A stretch of 64,000 nt of DNA from Beroe forskalii (Eukaryota > Ctenophora > Nuda > Beroida > Beroidae): assembly GCA_011033025.1 (NCBI GenBank), contig WFMF01000414.1, forward strand, positions 62,001 to 126,000. Reading direction: 5' to 3'. Below, piece after piece: positions 1-11,206 of the stretch (position 1 is its first letter; each line of letters starts with the position of its first letter). The position numbers and the translations under genes were made by a program. Below the pieces are notes generated by a model. The model saw nothing but the letters and a program-made list of their open reading frames with translations. It was not told where the DNA came from and did not search any database.

Positions 1-177
1 TCAGTAAGATAAATGAGAAAGTGCGCGGCGTGACGTTGGCTAGACGGGGCATTCAGCGCTAGACGCAAGAGAAATGATCGTGCACGCAATCGCTAAAATG
101 ATAAAAATAAAAATTGATTTTCGTAATTTTAGCGGGGTGTACATGGACACCCCAACACCCCCACGGCACGCGTCTGC

Positions 178-853
178 TTCTCTTCACTGATACTTCTAGT
201 GTGTAACTAAATTTCTTGATGCTTGGAGTAAACACACTAACCAAAGAGCAATCCTCAGTTTCATTAATTAAGATGTAGAATTGGTGAAAAGTCTCACAGA
301 TTGATGTCTTGGAGAAATTTTTCTTTATAATTTTATATGTTTAAATTAATTAATTATATGTTTAAACCCTGAATTTCAGGAGGAAAGCTTCTCTCAAGAT
401 GGGCAGCTTTGAATCATGATGCACAACACTGGCATTTTCAATGTGCAAAGTATGAGAACAAAAAGTAACCCAGATCCATCAACTGGTCTTCTACTTCTCT
501 TCACTGATACTTCTAGTGTGTAACTAAATTTTTTCATGCTTGGAGTAAACACACTTACCAAAGAGCAAATCCTCAGTTTCATTCAGGCAGGTGGTAACTA
601 TGCTTGATGGTGTGTTGGTGCTAGTCCTGGTACCAGGGGTTACTGCTGGGGGCCTACCTCATAGAAAACTCTCACAATTGAAAAAAGTAGAAAGGCAGAA
701 GCTGAGGTAGTTATTGGACTGACAAGCCTGCACACCACTCATCTTGGATCCTGCTGCTCACCACATGACATCACCTAATGGGATTGTGTTGATGTTCAAG
801 TACAAAGTTGGAGAAAGTCTTGCAGATTGATGTCTCGAAGAATTTTTCTGATA
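178..853. repeat. Local dispersed repeat pairs
   Basis: About 90 bp at 178-267 recurs with few changes at 493-583; both begin cttctcttcactgatacttc. A second pair, around 285-325 and 810-853, shares cagattgatgtct followed by a run of A and T. No gene was recognised in this first kilobase. The short open frames here are translations of the repeat itself. Confidence 0.7.
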
Positions 854-1286
854 ATTTGCTGTTACTACGTGTTTAGCAAAATTTGCTGATTCATGAGAGA
901 GTCTGTCAACGTCAGACAAGAAATTTTTAAAAGGAAATTTTTAAAAAATTCGTTTCAGTGTTCAGGCAATTACCCAATTGGTTGAACTGTATAAAATTTG
1001 TAAAAATTTCGTCCATACAAAATGGATGACGCATATTAATCATTGCAATTGAATTGTCGAAATATTGATGGATTTCTCCCATCCCTGCGCGCAACACTCG
1101 GAGGTTTGGAGGGTCGTGATGCATACTCCCCGCGGAAAACCTTGCGTGCGCGGCGGAGGGTAGGGTAACATCCTACAATCGAAATATTGAATGAAATGTT
1201 ATTATAACTGCAGTTAGAATATTAGCAATTAGAATATCAACTGTACTTCGATATTGTCAGGCATTGCCTGAATCCCTCACACTTTC

Positions 1287-2107
1287 ATAACACGTATTAT
1301 GTGTGGCTCGCGCGGCGCGCTTCCCCAGCACAGGGGGAGCTGTCCCGTAGGGAAGCGCGCGGCGCGTACACACACCTATGCGGTTACTCAATGTTACGGA
1401 GCCTTATTTTGCGCGCGCAAGCGCGCCTCTTAAGAGAAGAGGCACTTGTGACTTTTCTACGAAAAGCGCGCGCAAGCGCGAACAAACAGGGACACGTACC
1501 ATGTGGTAACTATGCGGGATTTCCCCTAACCAGGGGTGTCGCGCCGCGCACTCTGTGCGCGTAACCAGGGCCCTGGTTAGGGCAATGCGGGATAAGGAAC
1601 CCTCACAGCGCGCGCCACCCGCCTTGCTAAACACGTATATCCCTGTCTGCGTTGCGCGGCGCGCTTCCCCAGCGTCCCGTAGGGAAGCGCCGCGCGCGTA
1701 CACACACCTATGCGGGCTTAGGAACACCCGCCCACCCGCGTCGCGTACACTGACACACACCGATGACCGATACGGGCTTAATTGAATAGGGCGCTGGTTA
1801 GTGCAAGTTAGAGTTGCTTAACACGTATGTCCGTGACCCGTGTTGTCGCGCGGCGCCGCGCTTCCTCAGAAGCACGTGGCGCGGCGCGTACACACACTGC
1901 ACCTATATGCCGTATGCGGGCTAAGAAAAGTTAGGGTTACTAGGAATAAGGATTAAGGTTCTTAGAAGAAATGGACCGATAGATGCCAGACGTGCAACAA
2001 CGCTTGCCATGGCCAGACAAGTCTGCGCGCGCGGATGGGGCCAGGCAACGCCAGCAACAACAACGCAACTTCCCCTAACCAGGGGTAACCAGGGCCCTGG
2101 TTAGGGC
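1287..2107. repeat. GC-rich block of diverged repeat units with hairpins
   Basis: An island of very high GC in AT-rich DNA. Three diverged units begin near aacacgtat (about 1287, 1628 and 1820). Each carries an inverted pair, gcgcggcgcgcttcccc against gggaagcgcgcggcgcg, followed by gtacacacacctatgcgg. The palindromic motif accagggccctggt recurs near 1566 and 2090 beside ccctaaccaggggt. Open frames here are by-products of high GC. It could be a satellite relic or a non-autonomous transposon; no coding potential is claimed. Confidence 0.6.
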
Positions 2108-3071
2108 TACAACGCAACGTCCGTCGAAAAGTTAAAACCCTTAGCTATTTAAACTTAATTTCATTTCAAGAATAAAATACTTAATAGAATTAGAAGGAAA
2201 ACAAGTGACTTAAGTTGAATATCTAGATAATCATAAATGCGGGAAGTACTCTAACGCATATTATCACAATTATGTGAATTTGAAAGTATTACCGCACTCA
2301 CAACTCAGCAGTCAGCGCAGCCGGCAGTCCTATCCGAATCCTATCCACTTCCAGGCCATGTCGTTGCGTCCTATGACTATGAGTATGACACTGTCAGGAC
2401 GCAACTGCAACTGCATGTCTGTAGAATTAAAAATCATATTATCCATGTCACATGTGGTACTTCCGGAAAATACATGACAATGACATGTTCCATTACTTCA
2501 GGTTTGCAGTCTGGCTCCCACCCTGACTCAGCGAGCTCGGTAATCCTCATCAATCTCATATAATTATAATCAAGTACAAATACAAGCGAAATACTTTATT
2601 CAATTTCAACGTCATCAAAATTAGTTATAGTTCTACGAATAAGTTAGACTTAGAGTCAATATCATATATTATAACGAACTCGAAGTTTGTGCTATTTACC
2701 ACACCCAACACCTATTTCTAAATTTGGAATGCTTCCCAACTTTAACTACGAGTGCGTTAAACGTTGCAAACGTTCTTAGTTCCAGTACTCAGATGCAGAT
2801 TAAATTGACTTGAACTGGACTTGGACAGTAGTTCAGTGAAAGAAAGTAGAAACGGGATGAATAACGTTCAAATTAGAACATGTACGCCAATTTAGCAATA
2901 CTTATTATAATATTAGTAATAACACACTGGACCTGACTCTACCTGCAGGCATAGATTCCTTACAGTCACACTATTCCATTCACACAGTTACTAATACTAG
3001 GAGACAGGAGTTTGAATAATGCTTTAGTCTAATGCTATAGTCTCCTTCCTGTACTACCGCATCCCTTCTTA
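2108..3071. other. No gene recognised
   Basis: AT-rich sequence without a convincing open frame, RNA gene or repeat. It lies downstream of the receptor gene that reads leftwards from 6108. Confidence 0.5.
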
Positions 3072-3230
3072 CTACAGCAAGGAGTCAGAGGTAGCAGGGC
3101 TCTCATCCCCTTCTAAAAGAGGGTCGAGTAGTTTCTCAGGGTCGGAGTCAGGTCGTCTACTGACACCCGCACTGATGCTCACTATGCTGTGTCGGTTAGT
3201 AAACTCCATCGAGCTGCTGGAGGGTGGACC
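3072..3230 (-). CDS. GPCR 1 putative last exon: cytoplasmic tail
   Basis: After a strong acceptor (TTCCTCCCCAG) a frame of 52 codons opens with GPPSSSSMEFTNRHS and ends at TAG. The Ser- and acid-rich content suits a receptor tail. The visible exon 7 donor would enter it one frame off and stop after about a dozen residues, so the junction is unresolved. Confidence 0.4.
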   Translation of the reverse strand, partial: GPPSSSSMEFTNRHSIVSISAGVSRRPDSDPEKLLDPLLEGDESPATSDSLL

Positions 3231-6108
3231 CTGGGGAGGAAGTGGGTGGTTAGAGGCTTCTAGGGCATTGACAATTATAGGTGACTACCAAGTACAAAAG
3301 GTTATCGAATAGGGATACTTTGAAAAACAAATCTTGATCAGAAGAAGGAAGTAAGAAAGGGCATCGAATGATATTCGAAGATTCACCCTTTTGGCCACTA
3401 GATGAAGTCTTGAAGTCCGCGGAGTTTTTGGAGAATATCCTGCAGTAGTAGATGACGGGATTTAGGGCAGAGTTGAGGTAAATCATGAGAACCCCGCCCA
3501 TGGTGGCCACGTACACGTAGCCAGTGTGTCCGTAGAGCTCGGTGAAGATGAAGCCATCCGATAACTTGGGGAACAGTCCCGCCTGCGATAATAAGATCTT
3601 GTAAAATGTAAGATATGGAACAAATAAGGGGGGGGGGGGGTAGAGGAGGGAGTTGATCCACCACATCACCTACCTTCCACATGAGGTAGAGGAGGGAGTT
3701 GATCCACCACATCACCTACCTTCCACATGAGGTAGAGGAGGGAGTTGATCCACCACATCATGGCGGTAGCACAGGGATCACCTTCCAAGGGAGGAGGATC
3801 ACCATCACCTACCTTCCACATGAAATTGTGAGGGGTTGATCCACCACATCACCTACCTTCCACATGAGGTAGAGGAGGAGTCACTTTCTCGTATCCTTGA
3901 GGCGATCTGAGGGTTGGGATCATTAGAAATAATGAGGTTATGAAACTCGAAGGGTCATTGATATTCATACGTTTGAATGACAGAGAATCATCGGACCATA
4001 CAAAGTCTGGTGGCAAACCATATTTTGATTAACATTTCGCCTACCTTTTTCTGGTGTCTGGCGACTAGGAGCGCCCCTACGGTAGTCAGACAGGAGAATA
4101 TCACGACAAATCCCGGCAGGAGGAAGGGGGTCACATAGACAAGGAGCACCATTAGACCCAGAGCTACAGTACTCAGCTCCCAAGGGAACATGTCCTGGTG
4201 GGAGGGGGAGGTTAAAACTTTGTTTACATACATCCTCTATGGCCTGCTACATACTTGATTAACATGTACCAGAGTATGTGTCTTTTCAGGAGATTATACT
4301 AGTCAGTGAGGATTAGAATATCACCATTTCCCGAAAGAAAAAATAATTCATTCACTGTCGTTGAAATTGAGGATTTCAACATAATATGCAGCAGAAAACG
4401 TACCTCATCTGTCCATTCGCAAGAAAAAAATAAATCCATTCACTGTCGGTAGGTGCTACCAGCAATGAATGGGATGACAGAGAGGAGAATGGTAGCAATC
4501 CAAACAACGCTCAAAGCAACTGAAACGAGGTATTATGTCAAAATGGCAATGCTGGTTAAAAACATGGAAAAATCTGGCAGAAAATCTGGCAGAAAATTTG
4601 ACTCATGTTCAAGTTTAACACATCAACTCATTAAGCCATTCCACTGAAGGTCATGCACTTATTTTTGTTAAAAACGATGCCCGATAATATAGGCCGATTC
4701 AAATACGAATGTCAAGAAAGAAACCCCTTCGACACTTACTGTAGACATTCCTCCAGTTGACGACGTTGTGGTGGTTCATGGGTCGTAGGATGACGTAGCA
4801 CCGCACGAGCGACAGGATAGCGACGATGCTGATACTAGCACGGGACATGATGAAGAAGCTGACTCCCGCAACGTTACAAAGGATGAGTTCAATCGTAGGG
4901 GAGATACCAGGCTGCTGAGAGGTGTCGTAGTGAGGGAGTTGTAGTTAGGGGATGCAGGGAGTGGGGGAGGGTGGGTGTGGGAAGGGGTTCAGGGGTGATA
5001 CTGTTGAGGGGATGCAGGGGAGTGAGGGGATGGGGAGAGATGAGAATGGGATGAGGAGATGGGATGAGGAGCAAGGAGAATTGATCTGGAAGGATTTGTG
5101 GTTGGGTTTGGGTCTGCCGGAGGGACTGACGTAGAGAGTGGCCATAATTTCGTAGATACCAAAAGAAAATTAGATTTAGAAAAGTTATAAAGAGGATACT
5201 TCTTTATCAGAGAATTTATGGATGATTGGACGACTTATTGTAAGCAAGATTGTTCTCACACTCACCACACGCCCAGAAAACAGCATGAGGGCCGCAAAAG
5301 GAGCAGAAAACAGGGTCTGGAAGAAGTCACAGACTGCTAGGTTGAGGAATATCACCAAAGTAATAGATCCGAGGTTGTTCCTGTCAGTAAACCTACTGCA
5401 TTTGAATGATTTTGTGAGGAATTTAGAAGGACGTAAAATCGTTATGTTAATGATGATTGTGGAACTTGTTATTACGTATAGCTGAAATTGAACGGGAATT
5501 CAATAGGTACCTATAAACTGAAGAACATGATCTGAGATGACAGTTTTAAGTAAATTGAATTTGAAATATATTGGAAGATTAAAAACAGTCAAAAATCATG
5601 TATAATCATCATGCTTTCGTGGGCAAAATTTGAATTAATAGAAACAGGTCGATATTAACATTACATCGAACAAATCAACAAAATTGGCAAAAATTATACT
5701 TTTTGACATGTTTCTGTTTATTTCGCACGATATCTATAATTTTTGATGAGGTCATTAAAATTTAATGAATATCATAATTACAAACAGCATATGTTTAAAA
5801 ATTTAAAAGTTTGAAAAACGTGAGAAAGATGGCTCGTTTCCTTTTCGAAATGATATAAATCCCGAACTTTTCATAAGACCTATCGGAAAATTAACACCCT
5901 ATAAATATGACACACGAAAAATTATCACTACTCCTATAAAACTTATCGCAAGACTGAACTAGGGATGCTCGTAGAAACGGTTCTCACAAAACACCAAAAA
6001 TGGTTAAGTTTTTAGGAATTGCTTCAACAAAACTTTAAGTAGATACCTTATGCCTGCAGTATAAAGTGCTAAAGTGGCTCCGAAAAAAACCTGGACCTGG
6101 AAGTTCAT
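3072..6108 (-). CDS. Rhodopsin-family (class A) GPCR, multi-exon, probably disrupted
   Basis: A seven-helix G-protein-coupled receptor read from right to left over about eight exons. Recognised parts are helix 1 (6047-6108), helix 2 with LNLAVCDF (5266-5392), helix 3 with the conserved Cys exactly 25 residues before the Arg of its VRC motif (4740-4914), helix 4 with its Trp (4404-4519), helix 5 (4045-4194), and helix 7 with NSALNPVIYY (3387-3582). The start ATG at 6106-6108 follows an in-frame stop. Three anomalies suggest damage: an in-frame TGA between helix 4 and the second-loop Cys, a helix-6 exon riddled with a 46-bp repeat, and a splice-phase mismatch before the putative C-tail exon. 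Class A identity is firm; ligand and subfamily are unknown. An active allele with assembly errors remains possible. Confidence 0.75.
3387..3582 (-). CDS. GPCR 1 exon 7: third extracellular loop and helix 7
   Basis: Begins after TCGCAG with AGLFPKLSDGF and continues through VLMIYLNSALNPVIYYCR, containing the NPxxY signature of helix 7. The likely donor is AAAAGG|GTGAAT, in phase 1. Reading straight on instead reaches a stop near 3250. Confidence 0.8.
3637..3880. repeat. 46-bp tandem repeat made of an exon end plus splice donor
   Basis: The unit, beginning gaggtagaggagggagttga, starts at about 3637, 3683 and 3729, with further partial copies near 3823 and 3866. On the minus strand each full unit holds the coding end (INSLLYLMWK) and GTAGGTGATG, the donor. 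As 46 is not a multiple of three, added units shift the frame. Confidence 0.75.
3720..3906 (-). pseudogene. GPCR 1 exon 6 region: helix 6 disrupted by repeats
   Basis: The expected exon starts well after CTCAG, with IASRIRES, a typical third-loop to helix-6 entry. It ends well with MMWWINSLLYLMWK|GTAGGT. The middle, where the helix-6 Cys-Trp-x-Pro region should be, is replaced by copies of a 46-bp unit built from the exon end plus its splice donor. No uninterrupted frame links the two ends. Confidence 0.55.
4045..4194 (-). CDS. GPCR 1 exon 5: helix 5
   Basis: Exactly 50 codons between CAG|GAC and AAG|GTAGGC. The translation starts DMFPWELS and contains a hydrophobic helix with Pro (VTPFLLPGFVVIFSC), ending ARHQKK at the start of the third intracellular loop. 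Confidence 0.8.
4404..4519 (-). CDS. GPCR 1 exon 4: helix 4 and second extracellular loop, with in-frame stop
   Basis: Acceptor TTTCAG|TT and donor GAG|GTACGT keep phase on both sides. The translation gives IALSVVWIATILLSVIPF (helix 4) and ends CEWTDE, where the Cys fits the conserved loop Cys, 26 positions after the helix-4 Trp. A TGA at 4440-4442 interrupts the same frame. A copy of part of this exon end, with cattcactgtcg, sits about 87 bp further along in the intron (near 4349-4361). Confidence 0.65.
4740..4914 (-). CDS. GPCR 1 exon 3: helix 3 with VRC in place of DRY
   Basis: The translation includes LILCNVAGVSFFIMSR and then SIVAILSLVRCYVILRP. The disulfide Cys and the Arg of the DRY position are 25 residues apart, as in the family, but Asp is replaced by Val and Tyr by Cys. 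Donor A|GTAAGT, phase 1. The acceptor could be at 4914 or 4911. Confidence 0.8.
4930..5080. repeat. G-rich low-complexity stretch in GPCR 1 intron 2
   Basis: Plus strand rich in GGGG and GGGA runs (C-rich on the sense strand), with no coding sign. It could form G-quadruplexes, which is inference. Confidence 0.5.
5266..5392 (-). CDS. GPCR 1 exon 2: first intracellular loop and helix 2
   Basis: Acceptor TAG|G and donor GTG|GTGAGT. The translation runs through LNLAVCDFFQTLFSAP, the class A helix-2 signature with its Asp. Length 127 nt fits phase 2 in and phase 0 out. Confidence 0.8.
6047..6108 (-). CDS. GPCR 1 exon 1: start and helix 1
   Basis: Encodes MNFQVQVFFGATLALYTAGI. It ends at AAG|GTATCT in phase 2, which joins in frame to the next exon. 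The N-terminus is only about five residues, short for this family, so an unseen upstream exon is possible; however, an in-frame TGA lies just upstream. Confidence 0.65.
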
Positions 6109-6430
6109 TTTATATCTTCAGTGACGTAAGTATTAACATATTTTATGTGATGAATCATTCAATCATACTGCACTCAAGTAACAGTTTGAGAAAAATCACG
6201 ATGACAACCATGATTACAATTTAAAGTACTGAATCATGACATGTGATGAACGTTAATGACATATGGTTTAATTGAAGATCGAACCCCTGCTTTAATCTGG
6301 ATCATAGAACTGTTATTTCCTTACTGCTGCCCTAATACTACGCGCATCTATTAATCATTTCTATTTTCTAAGCGTATTAAACATAATTGATAAATATCGT
6401 TTCAAACTCATGGTCATTCATCATAACAAG

Positions 6431-6855
6431 AGCATGGCTCTGCAGTGAACATGGCTCTGCAGTGAACATGGCTCTGCAGTGAACATGGCTCTGCAGTGAA
6501 CATGGCTCTGCAGTGAACATGGCTCTGCAGTGAACATGGCTCTGCAGTGAACATGGCCCTGCAGTGAACATGGCCCTGCAGTGAACATGGCCCTGCAGTG
6601 AACACTGAACATGGCTCTACACTGAACATGGCTCTACAGTGAACATGGCTCTGCAGTGAACATGGCTCTGCAGTGAACATGGCTCTGCAGTGAACATGGC
6701 TCTGCAGTGAACATGGCTCTGCAGTGAACAAGGCTCTGCAGTGAACATGGCCCTGCAGTGAACATGGCCCTGCAGTGAACACTGAAAATGGCTCTGCAGT
6801 GAACATGGCTCTGCAGTGAACATGGCCCTGCAGTGAACAAGGCTCTGCAGTGAAC
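6431..6855. repeat. 17-bp minisatellite
   Basis: About 25 tandem copies of catggctctgcagtgaa with variants (ggccctg, tctaca, aacactg). Because 17 is not a multiple of three and the unit has no stop on the minus strand, all three minus-strand frames are open. The resulting frames of up to 130 codons (MFTAEPCSLQSHVHCRA repeated) are not evidence of a gene. Confidence 0.9.
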
Positions 6856-7572
6856 GAAGCATTGATTAAGACTCGTCGGAGTATATTAAAAGCAGCCGCA
6901 TATTGCTCCTTCGTAAAATTCTTACGCTCACTAAATATTTAAAGAGTTGAACAATGCTGTGCAGCTACTTTACTCCTTCATAAAAGTAAGGAATATTCTA
7001 AATGATAATTAGCAATTACTCCAAAATAAAGTTGTTAATTTAAATATAATACTTAAAATTATCCTTCAGTAATATCCATCATTAAATTATTCTTGCAGTA
7101 AAGTATTGGGTTACGTCGACCGCAAGGTATGTCCACCCTACTTCTTGAAACAGCAAGGACGAAAAGAAGGAAATTTCCAATACAAGTACCTAACTACCAA
7201 ATAGAATGGACTTTGCACAAAATCTGCAGCAAAGTAATCAAATGCATCCATTCGAAATGCAAGTAAACGTAACATAACTAAAACATATTATGGGTTAAAT
7301 CTAACAGTAAAAAGTCGCGAAATAACTTTAAACCCAGATAACTAAAACTTATGAAGTTATAAAGTTGAATGAAAGCAAGCGCTTTTACAAGCTTCTGGGA
7401 CTAATCAGTAAACATTAAACAATCGGTTTAAATAGCCTGATAGCCGATAAACCTTACAATTGTTCAGCAGAACAAGCATGGGAGAAAATATGATGAAGCT
7501 CATGCAATGTTCCCAGGTCATGCGAAGGGCTAACGATAGCACACCCACAATCAATACGCAGCATAGGTAGGG

Positions 7573-7615
7573 TGACATCATGAACATGGTTTAACAAGGT
7601 AAAATGATGACGTAG
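7573..7615 (+). repeat. 43-bp TGACGTCA-bracketed element, copy 1
   Basis: Boxes TGACATCA and TGACGTAG around a 27-bp spacer containing CATGGTTTAACAAGG. Confidence 0.65.
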
Positions 7616-8244
7616 TGCCGAATATTTTACGAAACTGAATCCATGATAAATAGACGTGAAACTGGAACCAGTGGTAACGTATAACATATAGGTCTTCTTT
7701 TACTCTTGCTGTGAATCACTAACTTGTAAGAAATCTGTCGTATAATTGAACAGGAATAATTATATCCGAATTAAGAACAATACGCAGTAAACTTCACTAC
7801 AGCTGTTGAAGTGAGAGGCAAGTTAAATATAAAACCAGCTGATTCGGGAATTTCCCGCACAAGTGTGGGAACCCCGTGTTAAAGTTCTCCGTACAACTTG
7901 ACGTCTGGTTATCGGTTAAGAACATGGATCTACTGGATCACGTATAGCTGGCCGGTCTGAACTCTGAGGTAGAGAAAGCATCTAGAGCTCATTTGCACAC
8001 TATAGCACAGACAGAATAACGGTAGTGCAAGTTAAGAAATTATTCCTCTTTTCACCGACTCATGTTAAACTCTCTCCAGACGAGCGGCGACGGAGACGTG
8101 ACTCCTAATCGCTTAGATCACAGTGCAATGCGGAGTCGAGTATAAGCCTTTCACTGCTCATATACCAGCTGGTATATAGTGGTAGACATTAAGTAGCGCA
8201 GGATTGGGATTGTCTGAGAACTGAGTGTGATTAAGTGGCGGTTC

Positions 8245-8286
8245 AGCGTCATCAACAACTACTCTAAACCCTGGTAGTGACATCAC
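8245..8286 (-). repeat. 43-bp element family, copy 2 (42 bp)
   Basis: On the minus strand, TGATGTCA and TGACGCTG flank a 26-bp spacer containing CAGGGTTTAGAGTAG. Confidence 0.6.
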
Positions 8287-8390
8287 CTTCAATACATCCA
8301 ATTAATCGTGCGCGCTGGGCGTATGATAGACCTTCTGCTGCAGTAGTGCAGTGCCGGAATGGGGTGTTCTAATTGTTAAGAGTCTGGTGG

Positions 8391-8528
8391 GAGGATCGTA
8401 CGGTGAAGTGGGTTGTAAATCAAAAGAAAAGATGGTGGCAGGGTCGTACGGTGAAGTGGGTTGTAAATCAGGAGAAAAGATGGTGGCAGGGTCGTACGGT
8501 GAAGTGGGTTGTAAAACAGGAGAAAAGA
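8391..8528. repeat. 48-bp tandem repeat, about three units
   Basis: Units beginning gtacggtgaagtgggttgta are repeated three times with few changes. As 48 is a multiple of three, both strands show an open 16-residue periodic frame (VGCKSGEKMVAGSYGE on plus, ATIFSPDLQPTSPYDP on minus). No start context, splice sites or known domain supports coding. Confidence 0.75.
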
Positions 8529-10785
8529 AGACATATTCCACGGCGGGAATTGCATAGAGCTAATAGTTTAATTCAAGTGATAATGTGGTAGATGATATGT
8601 TAAGTTTGTCGTGAGAAAATGAATTATATTATAACTAAATTGTAATTGTGGAGCTTTATGAATTAAACTATCTTACTATGTTAGTGGGTGTCCCACAAGC
8701 ATCAGCACAAATGCACAAATGGTAAATCTACATATCAGCGATGGGAAATATCTTCAATATTCCCGAATATCCTAACCCATCTACAGAATTATACTGATTT
8801 CAAGGTTTCAGCAACAGTGGTGTATCGATATGAGTATGCCTATTCTGGGAGTCTGATATGAGGGCTGAAAAGGAGGGAAAAAACACGACTGGAAAATGGA
8901 ATTATATCGAATCATAAGCGGTTAGGTTTTGAAGCAAAAACGTGCTATAAAATAATACTCTGAAATGACTTCGTAAATCAGCTCAACAGAAGTACGTGGG
9001 GTGATTGAACCTTTGAATGATTGGTGAAAAAGTTGAAAAACTTCAGAGAGTACGCTTCATCAAAGAAGATTGCAAGGCAAATTGGCTGCAATTTTGGATT
9101 TGAGTAGGTAAAAACCTTTCTCCACGAGTTCACAAACAGCGAATGAAGACCTGAAAAGAGTAAACAAGAAAAGAGTAAACAGTGCCAGAAGTATGACACG
9201 AGATTTTAACAAGAGTTGAGAGCCGAAACGTCTAGCTAAGGTTTCTCCTCGTGTCATAATGCGATTATTAAAAGAACTGAAAACAACCACTACTAACACT
9301 CTCCAAAAGTACACTCTTACATTGCCGTTCATATTAAGTACCACGAAGCACGACGATACATCATTAAAACATATGACAAAATACCCATCAGTCGAAGAAT
9401 GACAACAAGGATAATGGAGTTGTCAATAATAGAGGGGTTTAAATATGCGAGAGGAAGTCGGATAAGTAATCAGACGTAAGGGAGCCGACAAGACCTTCTA
9501 ATTGAGGGGAGGGAGAAGAAATGGGCGGTTCGATGTCATCATTTTAACAGTAAAATCATGATAATGACGTTATTTCTATTGCCTTTCATTGTAGGGGAGA
9601 GAAGAAATCGTGACGGTTAATAAGGGAATAAAAATGAGTTGAATAAACCTCACTAAAATGAAGAAAAGTATAGTAAAACTTTTAAATTATCGAAGAATTT
9701 ATAAATAACAAGAAAAATTACGAAAACACTCGCAAAACTATTTCAACATGACAAATATCATATCTTTAAAAGAAATCACAGATTTTATTTTCGATATTTA
9801 CATTCAAACAAGATTCTAAATTATCATCATGTTAAAAGTAAAGCAGCAGCAACACACACGCACACAGTGATTGCTTGATAACGGACTAAAAACATAAGCA
9901 ACACTGGGGGGCAAGAGTCACGCCACTTCTCCAGAAACTGCGCGGTGGTAGCAAGCCGCGCGCGTGCCGCTTGTGAGCTGCTGATCAGAAGAAGATTAAA
10001 ATGTAACAACTATCGAGCATCGGCATCAGCCATGTCAAGAGATGAGCAAAAGTGAATGGGTTATTTGGAGAAATGGAGCATCAAATTGCACATTTTGTCA
10101 ATTCAGTAAAGCACGTATATAGCGGTTACCTAGATAACTATTTATATAGATAACTATTTATATGATTAAAATTTTAACACATGATGTGACAAAAATTAAT
10201 CATTCAGAGTAGGGCGGGAAGTATCTAGATAAAACACACTGTTAAGTGTTAATCTTTCTTAATACTTCACGTCAAGTTTCATGAGAATATTATACCAAAT
10301 CGTCTTCAGAAGATTGGACATGAACAACTGAACTACCCATGAAACAGGAAACTAAACGTGAGGATGATACTATTACTTAGAAGAGTGTGTATCTTATAAA
10401 TACATGAAATTTGTGCAACACTCAATAATCAACGTACAATGATTTTCATCATAATCACACAAATTAAGAGCCTGATTGTCAGATTTTGGTGGTTACGTTT
10501 TACAACATCACCAAACCAAGCGAGCCTCTAGAAAGTTGGCTGAGAATTGCCGAGCATATAATCATATATTAACGAACGGAAAGACATGAAAACGCGCTGC
10601 ATCCCTAGAATCCTAACAACAAGTGGTAGTTCATCATTCTGTCAGCCTTCCAAAAGCAAGAAAAATAATCTGCTGAGAGTGACAACATTGTCTTAGTTCA
10701 GGGTGGAGAATAGATGAGGACCTCAAACTACGGCATTTTCCCGCGCCTTGTATCTTAATGATATTGATTATATGGAGGTTCACAC
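8529..10785. other. No gene recognised
   Basis: AT-rich sequence without supported genes. It contains one 43-bp family copy at 9531-9572. Confidence 0.5.
9531..9572 (-). repeat. 43-bp element family, copy 3 (42 bp)
   Basis: On the minus strand, TAACGTCA and TGACATCG flank a 26-bp spacer beginning TTATCATGATTTTA. Confidence 0.6.
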
Positions 10786-10819
10786 TCGGCGATTTTCATT
10801 GACAATGTGTGTTAATTAA

Positions 10820-11206
10820 AAATATGAATTTTTGAAATTTGAAAATCGTCATTTTTGACCATTTTTGGGACAGGAGCCAACTTTGAAAATTCATATTTTC
10901 ACTTCTGAGGCCTAAATCAAAAATCGGCTCGCATGAAAGTTTTGTTTTATGCCCTAGAACATAACTACCAAGTTTCAAGGGTTTTCCTCAAAAACTGTAG
11001 GAGGAGATAGATTTTAAAGTTGATTTTCGGCAAATCGCGTTGTAAGTTCGCGCGCGCACTGTAATTACAGGTGAAATCGGAAAATTCATAACTTCGGCTA
11101 GGAACAATATTTTTGATGCGGTAAAAACCTACTGGTAGCTGGCGTTCAGCTCTATCAGAAACAACAAAAAACCAAAAATCGACCTCAGACCCCCCGGCCC
11201 CCTTAA
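10820..11206. mobile_element. TTAAGGGGGC foldback family, one-arm copy
   Basis: Matches the right arm of the full copies at 32311 and 35885. It runs from the central aaaatcgtcatttttgacca, through cacttctgaggcctaaatc, to the terminal gaccccccggcccccttaa. The left arm is missing. No transposase frame is present. Confidence 0.75.

Larger units (their letters stand above)
6856..8390. other. No gene recognised
   Basis: AT-rich. Only two copies of the 43-bp TGACGTCA-bracketed element (7573-7615 and 8245-8286) were found here. Confidence 0.5.

Noticed and set aside
6431..6855. CRISPR-like array
   Set aside because: Units are contiguous with no unique spacers, and the DNA is animal.
6377..6862. Overlapping frames of MFTAEPCSLQSHVHCRA repeats as a gene
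   Set aside because: All three frames of a 17-bp tandem repeat are open; this follows from the unit and not from selection.
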